A stretch of 64,000 nt of DNA, taken from assembly GCF_030053895.1 (NCBI RefSeq), contig NZ_CP125781.1, forward strand, positions 3,596,001-3,660,000. The letters run 5' to 3'. The position numbers and the translations under genes were made by a program. Shown piece by piece: positions 15,792-24,485 of this stretch; positions within the stretch are counted from its first letter, which is position 1; every line of letters starts with the position of its first letter. This DNA is from Trabulsiella odontotermitis (GTDB lineage: Bacteria; Pseudomonadota; Gammaproteobacteria; Enterobacterales; Enterobacteriaceae). A model generated the notes under the pieces. The model worked only from the letters and a program-made list of their open reading frames with translations, was not told where the DNA came from and ran no database searches.

Positions 15792-18236
15792 ATGATGATT
15801 TTGAGTATTGTTGCAACCCTCGTATTACTTGGTGCGCTCTTCTATCACCAGGTAAACCTGCTGCTCAGCAGCGTGGTTTTGCTGGCCTGGACTGCGGCGC
15901 TGGGTCTTGCCGGGCTGTGGAATATCTGGCTGCTGGTGCCGCTGGCGATCATTCTGCTGCCGTTCAACATTGCCCCGATGCGTAAATCGATGATTTCCGC
16001 GCCGGTGTTCCGCACCTTCCGCAAAGTGATGCCGCCGATGTCGCGGACGGAAAAAGAGGCGATTGATGCCGGTACCACCTGGTGGGAAGGCGACCTGTTT
16101 CGTGGCAATCCGGACTGGAAAAAGCTGCATAACTATCCGCAGCCGCGTCTGACGGAAGAAGAACAGGCGTTTCTGGATGGCCCGGTGGAAGAAGCCTGCC
16201 GCATGGCGAACGATTTCCAGATCACTCATGAAATGGCCGATTTGCCGCCGGAATTGTGGGCGTTTCTGAAAGAGCACCGTTTCTTTGCGATGATCATCAA
16301 GAAAGAGTATGGCGGTCTGGAGTTTTCCGCTTACGCCCAGTCCCGCGTGTTGCAGAAACTGTCCGGCGTTTCGGGGATCCTGGCGATCACCGTAGGCGTG
16401 CCTAACTCTTTAGGGCCGGGCGAACTGCTGCAACACTATGGTACTGACGAACAGAAAAATCATTATTTGCCGCGTCTGGCGCGTGGGCAGGAGATCCCTT
16501 GCTTTGCGCTGACCAGCCCGGAAGCGGGCTCCGATGCGGGTGCAATCCCGGATACCGGCGTGGTCTGCATGGGTGACTGGCAGGGCGAGCAGGTGCTCGG
16601 CATGCGACTCACCTGGAACAAGCGTTACATCACGCTGGCGCCTATCGCCACCGTCCTCGGCCTGGCTTTCAAACTCTCCGATCCGGATAAACTGCTGGGT
16701 GGTGAAGAAGAGCTGGGTATCACCTGTGCGCTGATCCCCACCAGCACACCGGGCGTTGAAATTGGTCGTCGCCACTTCCCGCTCAACGTGCCGTTCCAGA
16801 ACGGGCCGACCCACGGGAAAGATATTTTCGTGCCGATCGATTATATCATCGGTGGCCCGAAAATGGCCGGTCAGGGCTGGAGAATGCTGGTTGAGTGTTT
16901 ATCCGTTGGCCGCGGTATTACGCTGCCGTCGAACGCGACGGGCGGCCTGAAATCGGTTGCCATGGCGACCGGTGCTTATGCGCATATTCGTCGCCAGTTC
17001 AAAATCGCTATCGGCAAAATGGAAGGGATTGAAGAGCCGCTGGCGCGTATCGCCGGTAACGCTTATGTGATGGATGCCGCCGCGTCGCTGATCACCTACG
17101 GCATTATGCTCGGTGAAAAACCGGCCGTGCTGTCAGCCATCGTGAAATATCACTGTACCCACCGTGGTCAGCAATCCATCATCGATGCGATGGATATTAC
17201 CGGTGGTAAAGGCATCATGCTCGGCGAAGGCAACTTCCTTGCCCGCCATTATCAGGGGGCGCCGATCGCCATTACTGTCGAAGGGGCAAACATCCTCACT
17301 CGCAGCATGATGATCTTTGGCCAGGGGGCGATCCGTTGCCATCCGTACGTGCTGGATGAAATGGCCGCCGCGCAGACCAACGACGTCAATGCCTTTGATA
17401 AACTGCTGTTTAAACATATCGGTCATGTCGGCAGTAATAAAGTGCGCAGCTTCTGGCTGGGCCTGACGCGCGGCCTGACCAGCAGCACGCCAACCAATGA
17501 TGCGACCAAACGTTACTATCAGCATCTGAATCGTCTGAGTGCTAACCTGGCGCTGTTGTCCGATGTTTCGATGGCCGTGCTGGGCGGCAGTCTGAAGCGC
17601 CGCGAGCGAATCTCCGCGCGTCTTGGCGATGTGCTGAGCCAGCTCTATCTGGCCTCTGCCGTACTGAAACGCTATGACGATGAAGGCCGCCACGAAGCTG
17701 ATCTACCACTGGTTCACTGGGGCGTTCAGGATGCGCTGCATCAGGCGGAACAGGCAATTGACGACCTGCTGCGTAATTTCCCGAACCGCTTTATTGCAGG
17801 AGCAATGCGATTTGTCATCTTCCCGACCGGTCGTCATTACACGGCGCCGTCCGATAAGCTGGATCATAAGGTGGCGAAGATCCTGCAACTGCCGGGCGCG
17901 ACCCGCTCCCGCATTGGCCGCGGTCAGTACCTGACACCGAGCGAGCATAACCCGGTAGGTCTGCTGGAGCAGGCGCTGCTGGACGTGATGGCCGCCGATC
18001 CGATTCATCAGCGCATCTGCAAAGAGATCGGCAAAAACTTGCAGTTCACCCGTCTGGATGAACTGGCAAGAAATGCGCTGGCGAAGGGGTTAATTAATCA
18101 GGATGAAGCGGAGATCCTCACCCGGGCGGAAGTCAGCCGTCTGCGCAGTATTAATGTCGACGATTTCGAGGCCGACGCGCTGGCGACACAGCCGGTAAAG
18201 CCGGCAGCGCCGTTACGCAAAACTGAAGCGGCCTGA
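15792..18236 (+). CDS. fadE: Acyl-CoA dehydrogenase FadE
   Basis: FadE (814 residues, the E. coli length) catalyses the first step of fatty-acid beta-oxidation, making trans-2-enoyl-CoA with FAD reduction. Residues 1-60 contain two hydrophobic segments that anchor it to the inner membrane. The acyl-CoA dehydrogenase core follows (about 110-520), with FALTSPEAGSDAGA and GGKGIMLGEGNFLARHYQGAPI segments. A C-terminal extension (about 550-800) is specific to the bacterial FadE type. A FadR site lies just upstream and a strong terminator just downstream. The E. coli neighbour ivy is absent. Confidence 0.96.
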   Translation: MMILSIVATLVLLGALFYHQVNLLLSSVVLLAWTAALGLAGLWNIWLLVPLAIILLPFNIAPMRKSMISAPVFRTFRKVMPPMSRTEKEAIDAGTTWWEGDLFRGNPDWKKLHNYPQPRLTEEEQAFLDGPVEEACRMANDFQITHEMADLPPELWAFLKEHRFFAMIIKKEYGGLEFSAYAQSRVLQKLSGVSGILAITVGVPNSLGPGELLQHYGTDEQKNHYLPRLARGQEIPCFALTSPEAGSDAGAIPDTGVVCMGDWQGEQVLGMRLTWNKRYITLAPIATVLGLAFKLSDPDKLLGGEEELGITCALIPTSTPGVEIGRRHFPLNVPFQNGPTHGKDIFVPIDYIIGGPKMAGQGWRMLVECLSVGRGITLPSNATGGLKSVAMATGAYAHIRRQFKIAIGKMEGIEEPLARIAGNAYVMDAAASLITYGIMLGEKPAVLSAIVKYHCTHRGQQSIIDAMDITGGKGIMLGEGNFLARHYQGAPIAITVEGANILTRSMMIFGQGAIRCHPYVLDEMAAAQTNDVNAFDKLLFKHIGHVGSNKVRSFWLGLTRGLTSSTPTNDATKRYYQHLNRLSANLALLSDVSMAVLGGSLKRRERISARLGDVLSQLYLASAVLKRYDDEGRHEADLPLVHWGVQDALHQAEQAIDDLLRNFPNRFIAGAMRFVIFPTGRHYTAPSDKLDHKVAKILQLPGATRSRIGRGQYLTPSEHNPVGLLEQALLDVMAADPIHQRICKEIGKNLQFTRLDELARNALAKGLINQDEAEILTRAEVSRLRSINVDDFEADALATQPVKPAAPLRKTEAA

Positions 18237-18253
18237 TCACCGTTCAAAACTCA

Positions 18254-18280
18254 AACGGAGCCCCCGGGCTCCGTTTTTTT
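18254..18280 (+). terminator. fadE terminator
   Basis: ACGGAGCCC (18255-18263) pairs with GGGCTCCGT (18266-18274), followed by a run of seven T. It is a strong rightward intrinsic terminator 18 bp after the fadE stop. Confidence 0.9.
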
Positions 18281-18362
18281 ATGATAATTTTCGGCTACAC
18301 ACAGAGAACAAATATGGTGATACAGTGATTATCACGCATCTTCAATTCAGGAGGTCACAATA

Positions 18363-19136
18363 GTGTCTGGCTTGAAAATTACGTTATTGCAGCAGCCGCT
18401 GGTCTGGATGGATGGCCCGGCAAACCTGCGCCACTTTGATCTCCAGCTGGAAGAACTGACCGGGCGGGATCTGATCGTCCTGCCGGAAATGTTTACAACA
18501 GGATTTGCCATGGAAGCGGCACAACAGTCGCTGCCTCAGGACGAGGTCGTCGCGTGGATGCGCGCCAAAGCACAGCAAACGCAGGCGCTGGTTGCCGGGA
18601 GCGCGGCGCTGCAGACAGAACGCGGTGCGGTAAACCGTTTTTTGCTGGTTGAGCCCGGTGGCCACGTGTATTTTTACGATAAACGTCATCTGTTTCGTAT
18701 GGCGGATGAACACCATTATTACCAGGCGGGGAGTGAGCGCGTGGTGTTCGAATGGCGTGGCTGGCGTATTTTGCCGCTGGTGTGCTACGACCTGCGCTTT
18801 CCGGTGTGGTCCCGTAACCGCGATGATTACGATCTGGCGCTGTATGTCGCGAACTGGCCAGCGCCGCGCTCGCTGCACTGGCAGTCGTTGCTTATCGCCA
18901 GAGCGATAGAAAACCTGGCGTATGTGGCAGGTTGTAACCGCGTCGGCACTGACGGTAACGGGCATCACTACCGTGGCGACAGCCGAATCATCAGCCCGCA
19001 GGGTGAAATTCTCGCCTCGGCCGAGGCGCATCAGGCAACGAGACTCGACGCGGAGTTGTCACTGGAGCTGTTGCAGGAATACCGGGAGAAGTTTCCCGCC
19101 TGGCAGGATGCGGACCCGTTTACGCTGGGTCGCTAA
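18363..19136 (+). CDS. yafV: Omega-amidase YafV (nitrilase superfamily)
   Basis: YafV (257 residues) is a Nit2-like omega-amidase; the E. coli homologue deaminates alpha-ketoglutaramate in the methionine salvage context. The nitrilase catalytic triad is visible: Glu in VLPEMFTTG (near 42), Lys in YDKRHLF (near 107) and Cys in LVCYDLRFP (near 141). A GTG start at 18363 is preceded by a strong GGAGG eight bases upstream. The gene follows fadE by 126 bp and converges on a tRNA-Asp gene. In K-12 ivy lies between fadE and yafV, and yafT/yafU lie next to the tRNA; all are absent here. Confidence 0.93.
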   Translation: MSGLKITLLQQPLVWMDGPANLRHFDLQLEELTGRDLIVLPEMFTTGFAMEAAQQSLPQDEVVAWMRAKAQQTQALVAGSAALQTERGAVNRFLLVEPGGHVYFYDKRHLFRMADEHHYYQAGSERVVFEWRGWRILPLVCYDLRFPVWSRNRDDYDLALYVANWPAPRSLHWQSLLIARAIENLAYVAGCNRVGTDGNGHHYRGDSRIISPQGEILASAEAHQATRLDAELSLELLQEYREKFPAWQDADPFTLGR

Positions 19137-19142
19137 AACGAC

Positions 19143-19174
19143 GAAGGCCTGAATCATTACTGATTCAGGCCTTC
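19143..19174. terminator. Bidirectional terminator between yafV and tRNA-Asp
   Basis: A perfect 14 bp stem (GAAGGCCTGAATCA, 19143-19156, with its complement at 19161-19174) encloses TTAC. It separates the convergent yafV and tRNA-Asp genes. The T-tracts are short on both sides, so efficiency is uncertain. Confidence 0.7.
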
Positions 19175-19181
19175 TGAATAG

Positions 19182-19258
19182 TGGCGGAACGGACGGGACT
19201 CGAACCCGCGACCCCCTGCGTGACAGGCAGGTATTCTAACCGACTGAACTACCGCTCC
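19182..19258 (-). tRNA. aspV: tRNA-Asp (anticodon GTC)
   Basis: This 77-nt gene folds as a standard tRNA: acceptor GGAGCGG with CCGTTCC, anticodon loop CTGTCAC with GTC, T-loop GTTCGAGTC and an encoded CCA. It is identical to the second tRNA-Asp copy at 27325-27401. It lies downstream of dnaQ as aspV does in E. coli. That locus is a known integration hot spot, but no integrase gene follows its 3' end here. Confidence 0.97.
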
Positions 19259-19391
19259 GCGTTGTTGTTCCGTTGGGAACGAGGCGCATATTACGGATTA
19301 CCCGCACCCCCGTCAACGCTTTTTCCGGCATTTTGAATCGTTTGCTGCAAATTTCACCCACACGGCGATTTTCGCATTACTCACTGCAAAT

Positions 19392-20123
19392 TCAGGCACG
19401 CCAGAGGCAGCTTCCCCCTTTTTTCTCCACCAGATCAAGCCGCGATTCATGCGCCACCAGCTCGTCATCGCTGGCTAAAACAACGCGTAATTTACTGGCC
19501 GCGCGAACAACGCGCTGAATCCCCACATCACCGGCCTGCTGTTGCGACTCACCCTCGACCGCAAAGGTCATCGAGGTTTGCCCGCCAGTCATTGTCAGCC
19601 AGACGTCAGCGAGGATCTGGGCATCGAGCAATGCCCCGTGCAGCGTACGCTTGGTATTGTCTATTTCGTAGCGGGAGCAAAGCGCATCGAGGCTGTTCCT
19701 TTTACCCGGGAACATACGTCTCGCCAGCGCCAGGCTGTCGGTGACCTTACAAAAGGTGTCCGTTTTCGGAATACCACGATTGAGTTTCGCGAACTCATAA
19801 TCCATAAAACCGATATCAAACGAGGCGTTATGAATGACGAGTTCCGCACCGCGGATATACTCCAGAAACTCATCGGCGACATCCCCGAACGTGGGCTTGT
19901 CCAACAGAAATTCGTCGGCGATGCCATGAACCATAAACGCTTCCGGATCCACCAGCCGGTCCGGCTTCAGGTAGACATGGAAGTTGTTGCCCGTCAGGCG
20001 ACGGTTGATCACCTCAACAGCACCGATTTCAATGATCTTATGCCCTTCGTAATGGGCACCGATCTGGTTCATACCGGTGGTTTCAGTATCGAGGACGATC
20101 TGTCGTGTAATTGCAGTGCTCAT
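19392..20123 (-). CDS. dnaQ: DNA polymerase III epsilon subunit (proofreading exonuclease)
   Basis: Epsilon (243 residues) is the 3'-5' proofreading exonuclease of the replicative polymerase core. Exo motifs are present: ExoI VLDTETTGMN (Asp12, Glu14), ExoII with HNASFDIGFMDYEF (near 98-111) and ExoIII HGALLDAQILADV (near 162-174). The flexible linker (SQQQAG region) and the C-terminal alpha-binding peptide KGGSCLWRA are intact. The start at 20123 (MSTAITRQ) follows E. coli; three further upstream codons are open. It is divergent from rnhA with only 52 bp between starts, so the promoters overlap. Confidence 0.97.
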   Translation of the reverse strand: MSTAITRQIVLDTETTGMNQIGAHYEGHKIIEIGAVEVINRRLTGNNFHVYLKPDRLVDPEAFMVHGIADEFLLDKPTFGDVADEFLEYIRGAELVIHNASFDIGFMDYEFAKLNRGIPKTDTFCKVTDSLALARRMFPGKRNSLDALCSRYEIDNTKRTLHGALLDAQILADVWLTMTGGQTSMTFAVEGESQQQAGDVGIQRVVRAASKLRVVLASDDELVAHESRLDLVEKKGGSCLWRA

Positions 20124-20175
20124 CACGGTCATTTATGTCAGACTTGTCGTTTTAATCACAGGAAGTCTACCAGAG

Positions 20176-20640
20176 ATGCTTAAACAGGTAGAAATTTTCA
20201 CCGATGGTTCTTGCCTCGGCAATCCAGGGCCGGGTGGCTACGGTGCTATTTTACGCTATCGCCAGCACGAAAAAACCTTTAGCGCAGGTTATCATCTTAC
20301 CACTAACAACCGCATGGAACTGATGGCAGCGATTGTCGCGCTCGAAGCCCTGAAAGAACATTGTGAAATCGTGCTGAGCACGGACAGCCAGTATGTTCGT
20401 CAGGGGATCACCCAGTGGATCCACAACTGGAAAAAGCGCGGCTGGAAAACGGCCGATAAAAAACCGGTCAAGAATGTCGATCTCTGGCAGCGCCTGGATG
20501 CTGCCCTCAGCCAGCATCAGATCCGTTGGGAGTGGGTTAAAGGCCACGCCGGGCACCCGGAAAACGAACGCTGCGACGAGCTGGCGCGGGCTGCCGCCTG
20601 CAACCCCGCATTCGACGATACGGGTTATCAACCCGAATAA
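20176..20640 (+). CDS. rnhA: Ribonuclease HI
   Basis: RNase HI (154 residues) degrades the RNA strand of RNA-DNA hybrids, limiting R-loops and removing primers. The four carboxylates are visible: Asp10 (FTDGSCLGNPG), Glu48 (NNRMELMAAI), Asp70 (STDSQYVRQG) and Asp134 (ENERCDELAR). The basic handle WKKRGWKTADKKPVKN is conserved. The ATG at 20176 is the family start; an upstream frame opening at 20077 lies inside dnaQ. The protein ends one residue earlier than E. coli RnhA. Its stop (20638-20640) abuts the stop of convergent yafS. Confidence 0.97.
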   Translation: MLKQVEIFTDGSCLGNPGPGGYGAILRYRQHEKTFSAGYHLTTNNRMELMAAIVALEALKEHCEIVLSTDSQYVRQGITQWIHNWKKRGWKTADKKPVKNVDLWQRLDAALSQHQIRWEWVKGHAGHPENERCDELARAAACNPAFDDTGYQPE

Positions 20641-21363
20641 CTAGTCGTAGGGCTTGCGGTATTGTCGGGTCGCCCCTACCGCAGGTCTCAACTGTGTTTT
20701 GGCTTTGCTTTGTCGCATCGGGTTTAACGTCAACGGAATCGTGCGTTTACGGGCGATAATCAGTTGCAGGCACCCCAGCGCGGGAATGTGCGTGCTGAGA
20801 AGCCGCCCTCCCTGCCGGGTCCAGGGTAAAACCTGAAAACGGCCGTAGTGCAGTACTTCAAAATTCAGCAGCGCCAGCCAGTCCATCTGGCGCATCATGG
20901 TAAACATTCGGCTATTGTAGGGCGTGCTCTTTCTTAATACCGGCACCAGTTTGCGCATGCCCATCAGGCTGACCGGGTTGAAGCCGCTCAGAATGAGCCA
21001 GCCATCGTCAATCAGCACGCGATCAACTTCGCGCAGCAGACGATGGGGATCCTGACACCAGGGCAGCGTATGTGCCAGCATGCAGGCATCAACCGATTTT
21101 TCGGCAAACGGTAACCACAGCGGATCGGCTTTGACCTGCATCGGTTCGCCCCGCAGCGATACATTAACCTGATGCGAAATCGCGCAGGCTTCCGTGTTGA
21201 TTTCCGCGCTGAGATTGCCAATCTTAAGCAAGTGAAAGCCGTACAATTTGGCCAGCCAGGGTTTAAGCTGATATTCCAGCGCCTCGCGATAGTATTCCCC
21301 CCACGGCATTTCTGACCAGTGGATGGGCGCTTCTACTGTTTGAGGTATCCTTGCCGGTTTCAT
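20641..21363 (-). CDS. yafS: Putative SAM-dependent methyltransferase YafS
   Basis: YafS (240 residues, as in E. coli) is a class I methyltransferase-like protein of unknown substrate. The central region ADPLWLPFAEKSVDACMLAHTLPWCQDPHRLLREVDRVL (about 83-120) corresponds to motifs II-III of the fold, while the usual GxGxG SAM loop is degenerate. It is divergent from gloB with only 33 bp between start codons, so each promoter must extend into the other gene. Function is unknown. Confidence 0.85.
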   Translation of the reverse strand: MKPARIPQTVEAPIHWSEMPWGEYYREALEYQLKPWLAKLYGFHLLKIGNLSAEINTEACAISHQVNVSLRGEPMQVKADPLWLPFAEKSVDACMLAHTLPWCQDPHRLLREVDRVLIDDGWLILSGFNPVSLMGMRKLVPVLRKSTPYNSRMFTMMRQMDWLALLNFEVLHYGRFQVLPWTRQGGRLLSTHIPALGCLQLIIARKRTIPLTLNPMRQSKAKTQLRPAVGATRQYRKPYD

Positions 21364-21396
21364 TACAACCTTCCGCTACGCTTTGTGAGGTAATTT

Positions 21397-22152
21397 ATGA
21401 ATCTTATCAGTATTCCTGCCTTTCAGGACAACTACATCTGGGTTCTGAGTGACGATAACGGCCGTTGCCTGATTGTGGATCCTGGTGAGGCGGCGCCGGT
21501 GCTTGCTGCTATAAAAGAAAACCAGTGGCAGCCCGAAGCGATTTTCCTTACCCATCACCACCATGACCACGTTGGCGGCGTGAAAGAACTTCGCCAGCAT
21601 TTTCCTGATGTAGTGGTATATGGCCCTGCTGAGACACAAGATAAGGGTACAACGAAAGTCGTAGGTGAAGGCGATGAGGTGGCTATTTTGGGGGGCAAAT
21701 TTCGGGTAATTTCTACCCCAGGTCACACTTTAGGACATATCTGTTTCTTCAGCGATCCTTATCTTTTCTGCGGCGACACGATGTTCTCAGGCGGTTGCGG
21801 TCGTTTGTTTGAAGGAACGCCAACACAGATGTATCAATCCTTCCAGAAGATAAATGCACTTCCGGCAGATACGCTGATTTGTTGCGCACACGAGTATACT
21901 TTAACAAATATAAAGTTTGCCTTAAGCATTCTCCCCCACGATCCTGCAATAAATGATTATTACCTTAAAGTTAAGGAGTTACGTGCAAAAAATCAAAAAA
22001 CACTGCCCGTAACTCTGAAAAATGAGCGTCAAATAAATATTTTTTTACGCACGGATGACATTGATTTAATTAATGAAATATCCAAAGAAACAAAATTGCA
22101 ACAACCTGAAGAGCGATTCGCCTGGTTACGGGTAAAGAAAGACAACTTCTGA
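21397..22152 (+). CDS. gloB: Hydroxyacylglutathione hydrolase (glyoxalase II)
   Basis: GloB (251 residues) hydrolyses S-lactoylglutathione to D-lactate and glutathione, the second step of methylglyoxal detoxification. The metallo-beta-lactamase metal site is present as LTHHHHDHVGG (near 51-61), with further ligands in TPGHTLGHI (near 108-116), FCGDTMFSGGCGR (near 125-137) and CCAHEYT (near 163-169). The C-terminal helical domain binds glutathione. The 3' half is notably A/T-rich with rare-looking codons compared with neighbours. Confidence 0.96.
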   Translation: MNLISIPAFQDNYIWVLSDDNGRCLIVDPGEAAPVLAAIKENQWQPEAIFLTHHHHDHVGGVKELRQHFPDVVVYGPAETQDKGTTKVVGEGDEVAILGGKFRVISTPGHTLGHICFFSDPYLFCGDTMFSGGCGRLFEGTPTQMYQSFQKINALPADTLICCAHEYTLTNIKFALSILPHDPAINDYYLKVKELRAKNQKTLPVTLKNERQINIFLRTDDIDLINEISKETKLQQPEERFAWLRVKKDNF

Positions 22153-22223
22153 AAATTCCGGGTTGCCTTTTAAAAACTTCGCCGTTATGATTGCTCGTCT
22201 TTTAAGCAACTATTGACACACAC

Positions 22224-23591
22224 ATGAAGGCAAAAGCGATATTACTCGCCTCTGTCCTGCTGGTGGGGTGCCAGGCGTCTAAGCACGATGGTAACGTTCA
22301 GCAGCACGCACAGAGCCTTTCTGCAGCTGGTCAAGGGGAAGCAGGAAAGTTCATAAGTCAGGCGCGATGGATGGACGATGGAACATTCTACGCACAGAAT
22401 CAGGACTTGTGGGCTTTCATAGGCGACGAGCTAAAGATGGGAATTCCGGAAAACAACCGGATTCGCGAACAAAAACAAAAGTATTTGCGTAACAAGAGCT
22501 ATCTCCACGATGTAACTTTACGGGCAGAGCCGTATATGTACTGGATAGCAGGGCAAGTTAAGAAACGTAACATGCCCATGGAACTGGTACTACTACCCAT
22601 AGTGGAGAGCGCTTTTGACCCGCATGCAACGTCTGACGCCAATGCCGCAGGCATCTGGCAGATCATACCGAGCACCGGGCGGAATTATGGTTTGAAACAG
22701 ACCCGCAGTTATGACGCGCGTCGTGATGTGATTGCCTCTACAACGGCAGCTCTCGACATGATGCAACGTCTTAACAAGATGTTTGACGGCGACTGGTTGT
22801 TAACGGTTGCCGCTTACAACAGCGGTGAGGGTCGAGTGATGAAGGCGATGAAAGCGAACAAAGCGCGTGGCAAACCCACCGACTTCTGGTCACTCTCATT
22901 ACCTCAGGAGACCCGGGTATACGTGCCTAAAATGCTGGCATTGAGCGACATCCTCAAGAACAGCAAACGTTATGGCGTTCAGTTACCAACCGCAGATGAA
23001 AGCCGTGCACTCGCGCGCGTTCATCTGGATAACCCGGTTGATCTGAAACAGGTAGCGGATATGGCCGGTATCTCTGTGACTAAGCTGAAAGCATTTAACG
23101 CCGGCGTTAAGGGTTCTACCCTCGGCGCAGCAGGACCTAAGTATGTGATGGTGCCAAAGAAGCACGCAAATCAACTGCGTGAATCTCTGGCTTCTGGCGA
23201 GATTGCCGCCGTCCAGCCTACGCTGGTTGCCGACAACACCCCGCTGAGCAGTCGCAGCTATAAGGTTCGTTCAGGCGATACACTTTCCGGCATTGCCGCG
23301 CGCCTTGGCGTATCGGCGAAAGATCTTCAGCAGTGGAATAATCTGCGGGGATCAAACCTGAAAGTGGGTCAGAACCTGACAGTAGGCGCAGGGAGCAGCG
23401 CACAGCGTCTTGCCCGCAACAGCGATAGCATTACTTATCGCGTACGCAAGGGTGATTCACTGTCGAGCATTGCGAAACGTCATGGTGTCAACATTCGTGA
23501 CGTGGTCCGCTGGAATGGCGGTACCGATAGCCTGCAACCTGGCGATCAGCTGACGCTGTATGTGAAAAACAGCAGCAGACCAGAATCCTGA
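22224..23591 (+). CDS. mltD: Membrane-bound lytic murein transglycosylase D
   Basis: MltD (455 residues) is an outer-membrane lipoprotein that cleaves glycan strands of peptidoglycan, leaving anhydromuramic ends. The lipobox LLVGC puts the lipidated Cys at residue 16. The SLT domain (about 105-240) has the catalytic Glu128 in IVESAFDP and the AAGIWQIIPSTGR motif. Two clear LysM repeats begin at YKVRSGDTLSGIA (about 345) and YRVRKGDSLSSIA (about 405), and bind peptidoglycan. It follows gloB by 71 bp and ends in a strong terminator. Confidence 0.96.
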   Translation: MKAKAILLASVLLVGCQASKHDGNVQQHAQSLSAAGQGEAGKFISQARWMDDGTFYAQNQDLWAFIGDELKMGIPENNRIREQKQKYLRNKSYLHDVTLRAEPYMYWIAGQVKKRNMPMELVLLPIVESAFDPHATSDANAAGIWQIIPSTGRNYGLKQTRSYDARRDVIASTTAALDMMQRLNKMFDGDWLLTVAAYNSGEGRVMKAMKANKARGKPTDFWSLSLPQETRVYVPKMLALSDILKNSKRYGVQLPTADESRALARVHLDNPVDLKQVADMAGISVTKLKAFNAGVKGSTLGAAGPKYVMVPKKHANQLRESLASGEIAAVQPTLVADNTPLSSRSYKVRSGDTLSGIAARLGVSAKDLQQWNNLRGSNLKVGQNLTVGAGSSAQRLARNSDSITYRVRKGDSLSSIAKRHGVNIRDVVRWNGGTDSLQPGDQLTLYVKNSSRPES

Positions 23592-23604
23592 TAACAGCAT
23601 GAAC

Positions 23605-23640
23605 TAAAAAAGGCACCGCTTCCCGGTGCCTTTTATTTTT
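23605..23640. terminator. Bidirectional terminator between mltD and yafE
   Basis: AGGCACCG (23611-23618) pairs with CGGTGCCT (23624-23631), with an A-run to the left and T-rich sequence to the right. It serves the convergent mltD and yafE genes. Confidence 0.88.
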
Positions 23641-24410
23641 TATGCAGCTTTATACGCTTCCAGCATCACGATGTCGCTGGTAAACGATCCTTCCGCCTGC
23701 AGAGCAAAGTACGCTTTTACGTCTGTTGATGCGCTGTCCTGATACAGCCGAATAGCCTCACACAATGCCTGAGGCGTACGCATTCGCGCCACCCATGAAG
23801 AGAACTCAAGCGGTAATTTGTCGGTGGTTAACGTTCGCGTAACCAGTCCGGCCTCGTTGACCAGCGCTAACCATTCGCCGCTTGAATAATTTCGCACATG
23901 CGAGGTATCCCGCAGCGCTTCGACGGTTTGCAGCCAGATATCGCGGACCGGATGCCCGGGCGACATTACGTCCATCATGATGAACACCCCGCCAGGTTTG
24001 AGCACCCGTTTAACCTCTCGCAGCGCCTGCCCTACGTCGTGCCAGTGGTGAGCCGAATAACGGCTAATCACCACATCAAAGGTGGCATCGGCAAACGGCA
24101 ACGCTTCCGCGTACCCTTGCTGCGTGCGGATGTTATGCAGCCCTTTTTCCTGCGCAGCATGCTCAACGACCTCCAGCATCTGACGGGATAAGTCATAGGC
24201 TGTGACGTTCGCTACGTTGCCAGCCGCCACAAAGCTGGCGTGCCCTGCTCCGCATCCCATATCCAGCAGTTGTGCCTGTGGGAACGCTGAAAGTCGCTCA
24301 GCCAGACGCTGGAGATCGCGCCCGGCGGCATGCACCGTGCTGGTTAAATAGGCCTGAGCCTGCGAGCCAAACTGTTTTTCGACGTTATCGTGATGAGAAC
24401 CTGTGGTCAT
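23640..24410 (-). CDS. yafE: Class I SAM-dependent methyltransferase YafE
   Basis: The 256-residue protein has a Methyltransf_11-type domain. The SAM loop LLDMGCGAGHASF lies near residues 48-60, the acidic end of strand 2 at VTAYDLS near 69-75, and the post-motif LREVKRVLKPGGVFIMMD near 130-148. It resembles UbiE/COQ5-like enzymes, but the substrate is not known. The K-12 entry is shorter (207 residues from memory) because of a later start; here the frame from 24410 has a full N-terminal SAM-binding region, so the longer form is preferred. It lies 75 bp after yafD on the same strand. Confidence 0.88.
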   Translation of the reverse strand: MTTGSHHDNVEKQFGSQAQAYLTSTVHAAGRDLQRLAERLSAFPQAQLLDMGCGAGHASFVAAGNVANVTAYDLSRQMLEVVEHAAQEKGLHNIRTQQGYAEALPFADATFDVVISRYSAHHWHDVGQALREVKRVLKPGGVFIMMDVMSPGHPVRDIWLQTVEALRDTSHVRNYSSGEWLALVNEAGLVTRTLTTDKLPLEFSSWVARMRTPQALCEAIRLYQDSASTDVKAYFALQAEGSFTSDIVMLEAYKAA

Positions 24411-24485
24411 ATGCTGTCCTTTGATGAGTGATAATAAAGGGCAGCACTGAGATCAGGTCTGCCCCACGGCAGACCTGACATACCT

